A stretch of DNA of 28,995 nt, from the NCBI GenBank assembly GCA_003254885.1, contig QANT01000308.1:1-28995 (forward strand), given 5' to 3'. Origin of the DNA: Purshia tridentata (taxonomy: Eukaryota; Streptophyta; Magnoliopsida; Rosales; Rosaceae). Of this stretch, positions 8,530 to 19,729 are shown one piece after another (position 1 is the first letter of the stretch; every line of letters starts with the position of its first letter). The notes below the pieces were generated by a model. The model was given only the letters and a program-made list of their open reading frames with translations. It made no database searches and was not told the origin of the DNA. Both the position numbers and the translations under genes were made by a program.

Positions 8530-8685
8530 TGTTGAGTTTGCATTTGTGCATACTTTTATATGCTAACTCCCTAACCTAGAACACTAGAACTAGGCATTTT
8601 GTGTGTCTTTGCTTTGTTTGTGTGTTTTGTAGGTCAAAAGAGGCAATTATGAAGAAAGAAACCAAAAGAGCCAAAATTGGACAAT

Positions 8686-8920
8686 TCCTAATCAAAATAG
8701 GAAAACTGAAGAAACCCTGATGAAACAAGGAAAAGCTAAAATCCTACTTAGACAAGGAATCCTAGCCAAACCAGGAAAACCATCAGTTTCTAGGGCTAGA
8801 AATGAGAAATCCTAGTTGAACTAGGAAAACCTAATCCTAGTTGGATTAGGAAAAGAGAATCCTAGTTGGACTAGGAAAGGTAAACCCTAGTTGGACAAAG
8901 TTTCCTAGTGGGACAAAGGA
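8686..8920. repeat. Cluster of 17-bp imperfect palindromes in LTR
   Basis: Units of the form TCCTAGTTGGACTAGGA (arms TCCTAGT/ACTAGGA around a 3-base centre) recur at 8686, 8742, 8760, 8810, 8835 and 8860, with degenerate ones at 8715 and 8903. Matching clusters occur in the other two LTR copies (about 12786-12990 and 18730-18930), so this is a fixed feature of the LTR. Confidence 0.75.
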
Positions 8921-9193
8921 ATGTTTGGTCAAAGTCAAAGTGCTCTAGAATCTTCTAAAGAGTAGTGGGCCACCTTTTATGAAGTCAATTGGGCCAAGAG
9001 TCAAGTGGATCAACCAGGAGGCATGTGCAAGGGGGAGTGGGCTTAAGTGCCGCAAGCCCAAGGGATTAAACACCTTAGGGGGTAGCCGCATATGCTTATG
9101 GGCCAAGGCCCTAGGGTTGCCACAAATCCCTAACCTCCAAACCCTAATTTTGAGTGCGTACCTTTTCCCTCTTCTCCAAGGAAAGCCTCCCCA

Positions 9194-9199
9194 TATAAA
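9194..9199 (+). promoter_or_regulatory. TATA box of solo LTR
   Basis: TATAAA in CCATATAAAC, about 660 bases into the LTR and in the same relative place as the TATATAAA of the full element's 5' LTR (13258). Likely the U3/R promoter. Confidence 0.45.
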
Positions 9200-10277
9200 C
9201 TTCATTATGCTTCAAAATTGGGGGATGAACTTTTGCACAGAAATTCAGAATTTAGAGAGAAGGAAGAGAGGGGAATTCGAAAAGCCAAGAGAAGAGGAAT
9301 CTTGGTCTTGCCGTGACCTTGCCGACGTCGCCCAAGGGAGAGGAGCTGTTGCCCTTGCTGTCGTGCACCACTAGCACCGCTGTGAAGTCGCCCAGCTGCC
9401 GCTGCTACCTTGCTGCCACTACACCTTGCTGCTCGTGGCTTGCTTTCCTTTTTCCTTCTCTATTTTCTTTTGTTTTAATAATTCTTTTGAGGATGCTATT
9501 GTTGAGTATGTCTAGCTAAACTTACAGCTCGGGCTAGGATGAAGCCCTAGTTATGCTACCTAATTTTCTTATGGATTATTGAATTTCAATACATTTATGT
9601 TTGTAACTCTTGGATCTTTGTTTAAATTGATTCTATTTGTGTGACCTTTGACTAATCACCTTAGGTTAAATGCATCTAGATTATGTTGTGAAATTAAATA
9701 AGCTCGAAAGGATGAAGGGATCGTAGATTTACACTGTGTACATTATTTTGGATAGGTGGTCCAAGTGTTTGACATCTTCATAGAACTTAATGACTCTTGC
9801 ATGGGTGATTGCCCTCGTTTATCTAGGAACATGCACGTTAACTTGCTAGGGTAGGTCCGATAAGCTCTTAGTACATGCATAAGGATGGTATAACGCTAAA
9901 AGAAAATAGCCAAAGCTTTTGGTAGTCAAACTTTATGAACATACATGTTATTGATTGGATGGAATTCATAAGAATGGAAGGTAGTGTGCTAGTGGTGTAA
10001 TTTGAACCTTAGTGCTTTACTTATATTGATTTCTGTCTACTTTCTTATACGTTATTTTTATTAGTTTACTAAACCTTTTTAAACCCCCTGATTGTGTGCG
10101 TGAGTAGTGTTTGGTTTAATTGAAATTAGTTAGAGTGGTAATTTATACATCAATACTCTTCTCTGAGGGATTGACCTCGTTATTTGCATGTCTTGCTACT
10201 TCGCGACTCGTGCACTTGCGAGTAAATTAGAGCTCTGATTTTAACACTTTATTTTTGCTCTAATAAAACATACAACA

Positions 10278-12628
10278 TGGTTCTTTAGGGTTAGCACGCT
10301 TATATTGAGACATGATAAAGTGCTTTCGCGTGTCTTTCTTGCCAACCAAGAAAGGTTTGATGCAATTTGGATGAATTTGGACTGAGTATGCATCAAAATG
10401 ATGTTTTTGTGCATTCTTAAAACCTAAAGTGGTTCTTAGGGATAGCACACTAATCAAGACATGAAAATGTGCGTCCTCATGTCTCTCTTGCCAACCCGGC
10501 ACGTTTTGATCCAATTTAGATGAAAGTAGACTGAGTATGCACTAAAATGAGGTTTTACTTATTTCTTAACACGAAATGCGCTTCTTAAGGGCTTGAACAT
10601 TACTCCAAGCATGAGAATGTGCTTCTTGCCAACCGAGCACGTTTCATGCATTCTTAACACCTAAAGTTGTTCATTTGGGCTAGAACGCTAATCCAAACAA
10701 AAGAAAGTATTTCCTCGTGTGTATATTGCCAACCAGGGACATTTTGGTGTAATTGAAACGAAATTAGATTGAGTAGCACCGAAAATGATGTTTTCATGCA
10801 TTCTTAACAAAAAAATGTGCTTCTTGAGGGCTAGAATGCTAATCCAAGCATGAGAAAGCGCTTCCCCATATCTTTCTTCCCAAACCGGGCACATTTTGGT
10901 GGAAATTACACGAAAGTGGATTGAGCATACACCGAAATGATGTTTTCGTGCCTTCGAAACATGAAATGTGCTTCTTTAAGGCTAGAATGCTAATCCAAGC
11001 ATGAAAGTGCTTCCCCATATCTTTTTTCCCAAACCAGGCACGTTTTGGTGGAAATTACACGAAATTGGATTGTGCATGCACCGAAATGATGTTTTCATGC
11101 CTTCAAAACACGAAATGTGCTTTTTAAGGGCTAGAATGCTAATCCAAGCATGAGAAAGTGGTTCCCCATATCTTTCTTGTGAATTGATAACGTTTTGGTG
11201 CATCTTCAACCAAATTGTACTTATCAGTATGCACCAAAATGGCGTTTTTGTTCATTCTTAACACCTAAAGTGGGTTCTTTAGGGCTAGCACGCTAAACGA
11301 AACATAAGAGAGTGCTTCTTCATCTTTTTCTTGCCAATCAGGCACGTTTTGGTGCAATTTGGACCAAGTTAGACTGAGCATGCACCGAAATGACGTATTC
11401 GTGCATTCTTTGCACCTAAAGTGGTTCTTTGGGGCTTGATAGCTTGTCGAGACATGAGAAAGTGTTTCTTCATGTCTTTCTTGCCAAACGAGAACGTTGG
11501 TATAACTTTAATCAAATTGGGCTCAGTGTCCACTAAAATAACGTTTTCATGCATTCTTAAGACCTAAAGTGGTTATTTAGGGTTAGCACGCTAATATCGA
11601 GACATGAGAAAGTGCTTCCTCATGTCTTTCTTGCCAACCAAGAAAGTTTTGGTGCAATTTGGATGAATTTGGACTAAATATGCATTGAAATGATGTTTTT
11701 GTGCGTTCTTAACACCTAAAGTGGTTCTTTACGGCTAGCACGCTAATCAAGACATTAGAGAGTGCTTCCTCATCTCTTTCCTACCAATCGGGCACGTTTT
11801 GGTGCAATTTGGACCAAGTTCGACTGAGCATGCACCGAAATGATGTATTCATTCATTCTTTGCACCTAAAGTGGTTCTTTGTGGCTTCATAGCTTGTCGA
11901 GACATGAGAAAGTGCTTCTCCATGTCTTTCTTGCCAGACGGGAACGTTGGTGTAACTTTAATCAAATTGGGTACAGTGTGCACCGAAATGACGTTTTCGT
12001 GCATTTTTAAGACCTAAAGTGGTTATTTAGGGTTAGCACGCTAATATCGAGATACGAGAAAGTGCTTCTTCATGTCTTTTTTGTCAACCAAGAAAGTTTT
12101 GGTGCAATTTGGACGAATTTGGACCGAGTATGCACCTAATTGATGTTTTCATGCATTCTTAAGACCAAAAGTGGTTCTTTAGGGCTAGCACTCTAATCAA
12201 CACATTAGAGAGTGCTTCCTTATCTCTTTCTTTCCAATTGGGCACGTTTTGGTGCAATTTGGACCAAGTTAGATTGAGTATGCACCGAAATGATGTATTC
12301 GTACATTCTTAGCACCTAAAGTTGTTCTTTGGGGCTTGAATGCGTATCGAGACATGAGAAATTGATTTCCTATGTCTTTCTTGCCAATCAAGAACGTTTG
12401 GGGTTAACTTTAATTAAATTAGACTCAGGGTGCACTGAAATGACGTATTCGTCATTCTTAGCACCTAATGTGGTTCTTTAGGGTAAGCACGCTTTTCTAG
12501 ACATGAGAAAGTGCTTCCCCATGTCTTTCTTGCCAACGGGGAATGTTTTGGTGTAACTTTAATCAAATTGGACTCAGTGCGCACCGAAATGACGTTTTTG
12601 TGCATTCTTAAGACCTATAGCGGTTCTT
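10278..12628. repeat. Satellite block B, ~150-bp monomers
   Basis: About 15.5 monomers. The order is T8 (10278), T1 (10439), T2 with a ~50-bp internal deletion (10588), T3 (10678), T4 (10828), a second T4 (10978), T5 (11129), T6 (11281), T7 (11431), T8 (11579), T6 (11731), T7 (11881), T8 (12029), T6 (12181), a T7-like monomer (12331) and another T7-like monomer (12480) that ends at the LTR. The T6-T7-T8 trimer is locally amplified from 11281. No gene content. Confidence 0.9.
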
Positions 12629-14399
12629 TATTGAGTGTGCATTTGTGCATGTTTTTATATGCTAACTCCCTAACCTAGAGCGCTAGAACTTGGCATTTTG
12701 TGTGTTTTTGCTTTGTTTCTTTCTTTTGTAGGTCAAATGAAGCAATTATGAAGAAAGAAGCCAAAAGAACCAAAATTTGAAAATTCCTATTCAAACTAGG
12801 AAACCGAAAAAATCCTGGTAGAACTAGGAAAGCTGAAATCCTACTCAAACAAAGAATCCTAGTCAAACCAAGAAAACCATCAATGTCCAGGGCTAGAAAT
12901 GAGAAATCCTAGTCGAACTAGGAAAAGCAAATCCTAGTGGGACTAGGAAAGGTAAACCCTAGTTGGACAAAGTTTCCTAGTGGACCAAGAAATGTTGGGT
13001 CAAAGTCAAAGGGGTTCTAGAAGCTTCATCAAGTCAATAGGCTCAAGTCAACACCATATGGAGGAATGGGCCTAAGGTGGCATGCGCATGGACCAAGGGA
13101 GAAGCCCACATGCAAGCAAGGGGGAGGCGCAAGGCACAAGGGCTTAAGTGACCCTCCACGCTGCAAGCCCATGTGCAAGGAAACCCTAATTCTACTTTCC
13201 TATTTGTGCCCCAAGTGCTAGGCCTTAGAGGTCAAGGAATCATCACCTCCTCACTCCTATATAAAGGCCTCCTCTCCTTATTATCTGACATCAAGATCTT
13301 CACATCCATCTTTTGAAATCTGCTCCCACACCCAAAGTTGAGAATTTTATATTTTTAGGGAGAAAGAGAGAGAGTGTGCCGCAAGCAAGCCTAGAGGAGG
13401 AGTGTGATGTGCAGCCTAGAGATCCAAGGAGAGAAGGAGGCCATGACACCCCCTGCTGCCCTAGCCTTGCCGCAAGCCACCTTGCCTTGCCGTGACTTCC
13501 TTGTGGTTTCCTTCTTCCTTTTTCTTGCTCTTTGTGTTCTTTTATTATTTTTAAGTGTTAATTAAGACCCTGAACATGGATTGGCAGTTTGTGTATCTAA
13601 TTAAATATTTTATTTTCATGTTCATGTCTTAGTTACTTTTATGCATTATTAAGTTAAGGATGAAGCCTCTATTTATGTTCAATGTTTGAATTATGATTTC
13701 TAGAATTGATGATGATGGTACTTACATAAAATCCTATTATCTAACTAAATGGCACTAGTTTGTAGAGTCGTTAAGACTGGCCACCTTAGGGATAAATCAT
13801 CTAGTGATTGTTATAAAATTGAATAAGCTCGAAAGGATGACAATTTTAGAAGTAACAAGCAATTAATTAAGAACTGATTGTGATAATAGTATTCATAAAT
13901 GGTGTAGTGTAGATCAAGGTGGATATACGGTCTATGTGTTTGACATCTTCATAAAACTTAATGACTTTTGCATGGGTGATTGCCCTAGTTTATCTAGGAA
14001 CATGCATGTTAACTTGCTAGGATAGGCCCAATAAGCTCTTACTACATGCATAAGGAAGGTATAACGCCAAAAAGAAATAGCCAAAGCCTTTGGTAGTCAA
14101 ACTTTATGTTCGTAGTCTTTTGAAATTGCATGATTATCATATTGGTTGATCATTGATAGTTTGGTGGATTATGATGCTTAACAATGCCATGAAAGAGTGT
14201 GTGTGTGAGTTTTGACCTAAATCTAAACCCCCATGCCATGTGTGTGAGTTGTGAATAAGCTAAAACTGGTTTGATGTATGTTTACCTATTCCCTGTGGGA
14301 TCGACCTCGTTATTTGCATGCTTTACTACGCTGCGATTCGTGCACTTGCGAGTAAACTTAGAATTGAGTATTTATTTAGTTCTAAGAAAACAATCAACA
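12629..14399 (+). repeat. 5' LTR
   Basis: This begins TATTGAG (first dinucleotide TA where the other two copies have TG), so the canonical 5' end is mutated. It ends CAATCAACA just before the primer site. It contains the palindrome cluster, a TATATAAA box, and the CCCTGTGGGATCGACC and GTGCACTTGCGAG strings common in plant gypsy LTRs. The junction with satellite lies at the end of a T7-like monomer. Confidence 0.85.
13258..13265 (+). promoter_or_regulatory. TATA box of 5' LTR
   Basis: TATATAAA followed by a C/T-rich stretch. The position within the LTR agrees with the box in the solo LTR. Transcription would begin about 30 bases downstream. Confidence 0.55.
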
Positions 14400-14405
14400 A
14401 GTTTT

Positions 14406-14423
14406 TGGCACCGTTGCCGGGGA
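14406..14423 (+). other. tRNA-Asp-type primer-binding site
   Basis: TGGCACCGTTGCCGGGGA, complementary to the 3' end of plant tRNA-Asp with one mismatch (A for G at the fifth base). It lies six bases after the LTR end. This string is a hallmark of the Athila/Tat group. Confidence 0.85.
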
Positions 14424-14590
14424 ATGGTGTTAAATATCATTTAATTGGTTTAGCTTATTATAGTATTAAGTTATATTAGTTAATTTTCAGTTTTCAGATT
14501 TTAGTTTTTAGTTTTTAAATAATGCTTGTTTCCTTATAAGTGTCTTTTCTACTGATAAATTGGGTGCTCAATGTGTTAGGTAGTTGTTTT

Positions 14591-15590
14591 ATGAGTTCTA
14601 ACCTTGAACAGAGATTCAGAGACACTCTTGCTAAAGCACTTGAGTCCACTAGGAAGCGTCCAAGAAGTCCATTCACTTCAAGCTCATCCGAATTTGAATC
14701 TGACCTAGAGGGAAGCATGGGAGACAATCGTGAAGCTGAAGTTGTTCCCACTCACCGATTATGTCACTTTTCATCACCATCGCTACCCCCGTAGCCATCA
14801 TGCACTCGTTACGCTCCCGTGAACCACAATTTTGAGATCAAAAGTGGAACCATCCATCTCTTGCCGAACTTTCATGTACTAAGTGGAGAAGATCGGATTC
14901 AATACTTAAAGGAGTTTGCTAGAGCGCCATGTGGGGGTTGATGAGAACCAATATCGACTCCATTTGTTCCCATTTTCACTAAAAGACAAGGCAAAGAAGT
15001 GGCTCTACTCGCTGCCTAGTGTGTCAATCACTACTTGGGAGGAGCTTTCCAAGCAATTTTTGAAGAAATTTTTACCTGCTGCCAAGACTAATGAAATTAG
15101 AAGAGAAATTCTGGGGTTTGTGCAAAAGGTAGATGAACCATTTCACGAGACATGGGAAAGGTTCAATGAGCTGCTGAATGGATGTCCCCATCACAACTTA
15201 GAACCGTGGTACCTTATGAGCTGCTTTTATCAAGGATTACAAGATAGAGACCAATCAATGGTGGATGCCACATGTGGATGTCCGTTTATGACCAAGACGA
15301 ATGTGGAGGACAATGCACTTTTCAAGACACTTGCGCACAATTCACAGCAATGGAACTTCACGCGCACTAGAGGAACCACCAAAAAGGGGATATATGAAGT
15401 TTCAATCATGCCGAGTGCCATTGAGAAGAAGACTGCCGAAATCAAGACTATGGTGAGGAATTTAGCTATGATGCAAGAAAGTGCAGGTTCACAAGATCAA
15501 GAGGAGGGCATGGAGCAAGTTAATCAAGTAGGAAACTTAAGGAGAGCCATTTCCAAACACTTACTATCCTGGGTGGAGGAATCATCCTAA
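14591..15590 (+). pseudogene. gag: gag polyprotein, disrupted
   Basis: The likely start is the ATG at 14591 (MSSNLEQRF). The frame has a TAG at 14792-14794, continues to about 14915, and shifts frame near GCTAGAGCGCCATG. It then runs to 15590 with the Retrotrans_gag core, including LFPFSLKDKAKKWLYSLP, TTWEELSKQFL and ETWERFNELLNGCPHHNL. This core forms the virus-like particle in Athila/Tat elements. A second frameshift near 15540 separates it from the frame carrying the protease. With one stop and two frameshifts no intact Gag can be made. Confidence 0.85.
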
Positions 15591-15639
15591 CATGAGGTGA
15601 AGTAGCAACAATGGGCAGCAAGCTAGTGGAAACGCACCT

Positions 15640-16719
15640 GTGCAGCCATATGTTCATCCTAATGTCGAAAAGACTAGCTTGGAGAGCAAGATTGCGCAAA
15701 TTGCTCAAAACACCACCTCACTTGCTCAAAGCACCAAAAAATTCATGCAAAGAACTGAGCAGCAAATTCAAGCTAATTCTAAAGCCATTGCAAGGCTAGA
15801 GGTGCAAATGGGGCAGATTGCAAACATCATAGGACAAAGAGAGCATGGGAAGTTACCTAGCCAAGCAGTTGTCAACCCAAAGACTGAGAATGTAAATGTG
15901 GTTTGGATGCAAACCAAGAGGGTGCTTCGTGCAAGAAAAGTAGGGAAGAAGAAGGTTCATAAAGTGATCATTACTTTTGATGATGAGAAAAAAGAGGACC
16001 CTTCCATGAAGGAAGAAGAACCAAGTGAAGAACCTCAACCCAAACCTATTGAGTTCATCAAGCACTTCCCACGCAAACTAGGGGAGCTGAGAGAAATTGA
16101 AGAGAAAGTGAAGAATGGAGAGGCTGAAGTCTCAGATCGAATTGGGGGGTACCTATTTGAGCAATTGCCGAAAAAGAAGAAGGATCCTGGGCCGCTGGTC
16201 ATTTCATGCATTGTGGGTGATTGTGTGCTCGAGAGAGTGCTACTTGATGATGGATCTGCAATCAATATTATGCCTGTACGTCTTTTCATTGGCCTTGGAT
16301 TCGAGAAAGCTGATTTGCAAGAATATGACCACCATGTTGCTTTTGGGAATTCAACCACTTCAAAGCCCTGGGGGAAGCTTGTTGATGTGCTTGTAAACTG
16401 CAAAGGACTCTTGGTGCCCACTGATTTTATTGTTCTTGATGTGTCAAAGTTGGCTGACAATGTATCTCTTATTCTTGGGAGGCCATTCTTGTGCACTGTT
16501 GGGATGAAGTTTAGGTCAAGAACCATGATGGTGAGTTTCATGCACATGGGGATCATTGAGTCATTCCAAGTCACTGAGGACATCCCACAAGATGAAGAAG
16601 AAGCGGAGATCAAGGAGGAAAAGGTGGAGAGTCTTCAAGGTGCCGAGCTAGAGATGATGCCGAGAGCAGCACCATGGGGTCTAGAAGGAGGAAGAGAAGC
16701 CGCAAGTGAGGAGACATAG
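15640..16719 (+). pseudogene. gag C-terminal region plus aspartic protease
   Basis: This is a 360-codon open segment. Residues ~15-70 form a Gln/Lys-rich helical region (the second half of gag), followed by an acidic Lys/Glu-rich linker. From residue ~185 comes a retropepsin-like domain with LLDDGSAINIMP (usual form LLDxGAS) and the downstream ILGRPFL motif. In full elements RT follows directly; here the frame ends TAG after a Glu-rich tail. Ser follows Gly in the active-site region where most relatives have Ala, so activity is uncertain. No zinc knuckle is seen. Confidence 0.8.
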
Positions 16720-18560
16720 CAACTTCTGGCTGAAGACGGAAAAGCAAGCGCTTTTGGGAAGCAACCCACGTTTCGGGAAGATGGGAGCACAAGGAAGGAC
16801 CAGCCGCGCACAACAGTTCCACTTGAGCTCGTAAACACTCTTTATTTCATTTTTGCTTCATTTGGGACAATTCTAGTTGTTTTTTGTTTTTATTTGCTGT
16901 TTGTGTGTTAGATTTCCTTTTGGGGGGTTTTTGCTTACTTTCCTTACTTTAAATGAGCATGCATGTAGTTTATTTCTTATACATTGAGGGCAATGTATTA
17001 TTTAAGTTTGGGGGGAATAGGCAAGCTGTTTTACAAAGGAGTTCTTCGAAAAAAAAAAAAGTTTTCTTTTAAAGTCCAAAGATCCTAAGATTCTATCCTA
17101 ATTGCATTAGGGTTGGTCTTTTGGGTACTAAATTAAAATGCAACTCCTTGAGTGTTAATTAAATCTCAATTTGGATTTAACTCTCTAGGGTTCTTACAAC
17201 ATGTGTTTTAAGGTTTCCCAAAGCTTGACATGATTGTATGGCTGTATTGTTAGCCTTGTACGAGTTATCACTATTTACCTTGTTCACTTGATGTTACATG
17301 TTTATTTTACAACTCCATGTGATCTATATTTCCTTTCTATGAACTTGTGTAGTGATATGCATGTTAAGTGTGTTTTATACTTGTTAGAGTAGACTTATGA
17401 CCTATGTGAGCTATTGAGCCTGTTCTTTAATCTTGAGTCTGCGCGCCACTCTAAATCTTATTCTTGTCATTAAGTCGTTGGTTTGATCTCATTGTTCATT
17501 CATTTGGTCATACACTTGAAATGCACATAACCTAAATCAATTTTGTTAGAACTTCTCTTTTATTCTATTTGAAGCATTTAGAGATTACATTCTGCCAAGG
17601 AGATGTTATTAGGCCATGTTTCTTTACCCTTTTAGCCAAAAAGCCAACCACTTTGAGCCTTAAATTAGCCTTTTCTTTGTCACCAAACACCCGTACTTAA
17701 CCCTAAGTTTGGGGGAGTTACACTCCCTATCCCGTTTACCCTTGTACTATGGTTTTTGATTACATAAGAATTGGAGGGTGCGAAATAAGTGATTATGCAT
17801 GACTTGAAGCAAGAGAAAAGAAGAAGTACTCAAAAGACTATGCCGATGCCAAGAAAGAAGAAAAAGAACAAGCTAACAAAAGAAGAACCAAAAGCCCGGT
17901 GACAAAAGAGAGTGAAAAGTTCAAAATTCAAGTTATGAAGTACAAATAAGTATGCCCTAACTATGTTACAAATTCCATAGTACTAGCCATTGTGTTTTCC
18001 TTCCATTTCAATACCATACCTAAACCTAAGCCTTCATTTCAACCCATAAAAGTCCTTCATGATCCAAGTAAGGTTTAATCCTTTGGTGTGGAGATTGAAT
18101 AAGAGAGAAGCATAAGACTAGTGATTCCATTTCAAGTTCATTGGCATTCATTCATGAGATCACTCTCTATCTATTTGTGCTTTTTTTATTCAATGCTAAT
18201 ATGTGAACTTGTATATATTATTCTCACATTACCTGAGAGCACACAAATCAACCCAATTTCTGAGTCTTTATTGTTGAGAGTATGCCTAGTGAGGATTGGA
18301 GTTGAGTTTAACTTGTATATAACTTGTCTTTATTGTTTATCTAACACATGGGTTAATGCAAAGGATAGTATAGAGTACAATGGAGAAGTAAGGTATGCAT
18401 GGTAGTTATCACTTGAAATTGATGAATGACTGATATATGTGCATTGCTTGCGATAATTGATACTAGCCGCATACATGAATTCATTTGTTGGGAAGTAGTC
18501 ATTTTTAGAGTCAGTCTTGAGTCTTCGTTTTATTTTCTTTGCTCGATGACCAGCAAAGTC
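16720..18560 (+). other. Long internal non-coding region of the gypsy-type element
   Basis: About 1.8 kb with no supported gene, although pol would be expected here. It contains a 12-A run (17049-17060) and two internal polypurine-tract-like strings, AAGTTTGGGGGG at 17004-17015 and TAAGTTTGGGGG at 17704-17715. The rest is A/T-rich and free of RT or integrase motifs in any frame I could read. Short frames (for example 94 codons at 18121) are hydrophobic and without family resemblance. Confidence 0.7.
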
Positions 18561-18574
18561 TAAGTTTGGGGGTG
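18561..18574 (+). other. Polypurine tract before 3' LTR
   Basis: TAAGTTTGGGGGTG immediately precedes the TGTTGAG start of the 3' LTR, the position and sequence expected for plus-strand priming in Athila/Tat-type elements. Confidence 0.8.
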
Positions 18575-19084
18575 TGTTGAGTGTGCATTTGTGCATGTTT
18601 TTATATGCTAACTCCCTAACCTAGAGCGCTAGAACTTGGTGTTTTGTGTGTTTTTACTTTGTTTCTGTCTTTTGTAGGTTAAATGAAGCAATTATGAAGA
18701 AAAAAGCCAAAAGAACCAAAATTAGACAATTCCTGATCAAACTAGGAAACTGAAAAAATCTTGGTGGAACTAGGAAAGCTGAAATCCTATTCAAACAAGG
18801 AATCCTAGTCAAACTAAGAAAACCATCAATGCCCAGGACCAGAAATGAGAAATCCTAGTGGGACTAGGAAAGGTAAATCCTAGTGGGACTAGGAAAGATA
18901 AACCCTAGTTGGACAAAGTTTCCTAGTGGACCAAGGAATGTTGGGTCAAAGTCAAAGGGGTTCTAGAAGCTTCATCAAGTCAATGGGCTCAAGTCAACAC
19001 CATATGATGGAATGGGCCTAAGGTGGCATGGGCATGGACTAAGGGAGAAGCCCACATGCAAGCAAGGGGGAGGCACAAGGCACA
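18575..19084 (+). repeat. 3' LTR, truncated
   Basis: This starts TGTTGAGTGTGC and matches the first ~505 bases of the 5' LTR, including the palindrome cluster. It breaks off after GGCACATG, where satellite begins. About 1.26 kb of LTR, including the TATA box and the 3' terminus, is missing, so no target duplication can be read. Confidence 0.85.
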
Positions 19085-19707
19085 TGGAGCTTGAATGCTG
19101 AGACCTGAGAAAGTGCTTCTCCATGTCTTTCATTCCAGTTGGGAACGTTTCGGTGTAACTTTAATCAAATTGGATTTAGTGTGCACCGAAATGACGTTTT
19201 CATGCATTCTTAAGACCTAAAGTGGTTCTTTAGGGTTAGCACGCTAATATTGAGAGATGAGAAAGTGCTTCCTCATGCCTTTCTTACCAACCAAGAAAGT
19301 TTTGGTGCAATTTGGACGAATTTGGACTGAGTATGCACCGAAATGATGTTTTCGGGCATTCTTAACACCTAAAGTGGTTCTTTAGGGCTAGCACGCTAAT
19401 CGAGACATGAGAAAGTGCGTCCTCATGTCTTTCTTGCCAACCGGGCACGTTTTGATGCAATGTAGTTGAAAGTAGAATAAGTATGCACTGAAATGAGGTT
19501 TGAGTTCTTTCTTAACACGAAATATGCTTCTTAAGGGCTTGAACATTAATCCAAGCCAGAGAACGTGCTTTTTGCCAACCGTGCACGTTTTGGTGCAACT
19601 TTAACCAAATTGTACATAGTGTGCATCGAAATGACATTCCATGCATTCTTAACACTTGAAGTGGTTCATTTGGGCAAGAACGCTAATCCAAACAAAAGAA
19701 AGTGTTT
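19085..19707. repeat. Satellite block C, ~150-bp monomers
   Basis: The order is T7 (19086), T8 (19233), T1 (19385), T2 (19535) and a truncated T3 (19674-19707), consistent with the order in the other blocks. It is bounded by the truncated LTR on the left and LINE sequence on the right. Confidence 0.9.
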
Positions 19708-19729
19708 CTTGGGAAGATCCTTTCTAAGT

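Larger units (their letters stand above)
8530..10277 (+). mobile_element. Solo LTR of Ty3/gypsy-type element
   Basis: This starts TGTTGAG and ends ACAACA, giving TGTTG/CAACA terminal inverted repeats. It matches the 5' LTR at 12629-14399 along its length: the same first ~120 bp, the GTGCACTTGCGAGTAAA string near the 3' end and the same palindrome cluster. No internal sequence follows; satellite resumes at 10278. The flanks are not a 5-bp target duplication (T3 interior on the left, T7 end on the right), so it arose by recombination involving another copy or with flanking loss. Frames inside, including a 131-codon one at 8979, lack any recognisable domain. Confidence 0.85.
12629..19084 (+). 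mobile_element. Non-autonomous Ty3/gypsy-type LTR element with gag and protease only
   Basis: The structure is 5' LTR (12629-14399), tRNA-Asp-type primer site (14406), gag and protease frames (14591-16719), a long non-coding stretch, a polypurine tract (18561) and a 3'-truncated LTR (18575-19084). No RT, RNase H or integrase frame is present. The gag sequence and PBS place it with the Athila/Tat group. Gag-only LTR elements of this kind have been described in plants as TR-GAG elements. The two LTRs differ at about 31 of ~505 aligned positions by eye. Confidence 0.85.

Noticed and set aside
8979..9374. 131-codon frame in the solo LTR
   Set aside because: It lies across the TATA box and leader of an LTR. 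It is not preserved in the other LTR copies and has no recognisable domain.
8524..10283. Inverted flanks AACCAG...TGGTT around the solo LTR as DNA-transposon ends
   Set aside because: Both strings are ordinary satellite sequence at different phases, and the LTR identity is clear from the other copies.
7441..12000. Repeated minus-strand frames of 60-90 codons in the satellite
   Set aside because: They recur only because the monomer recurs (period divisible by three in places). Frames break in most monomers, and no conserved start or domain is present.
15230..16613. Minus-strand frames opposite gag and protease (71-192 codons)
   Set aside because: They overlap recognised plus-strand gag/protease sequence and show no family resemblance.
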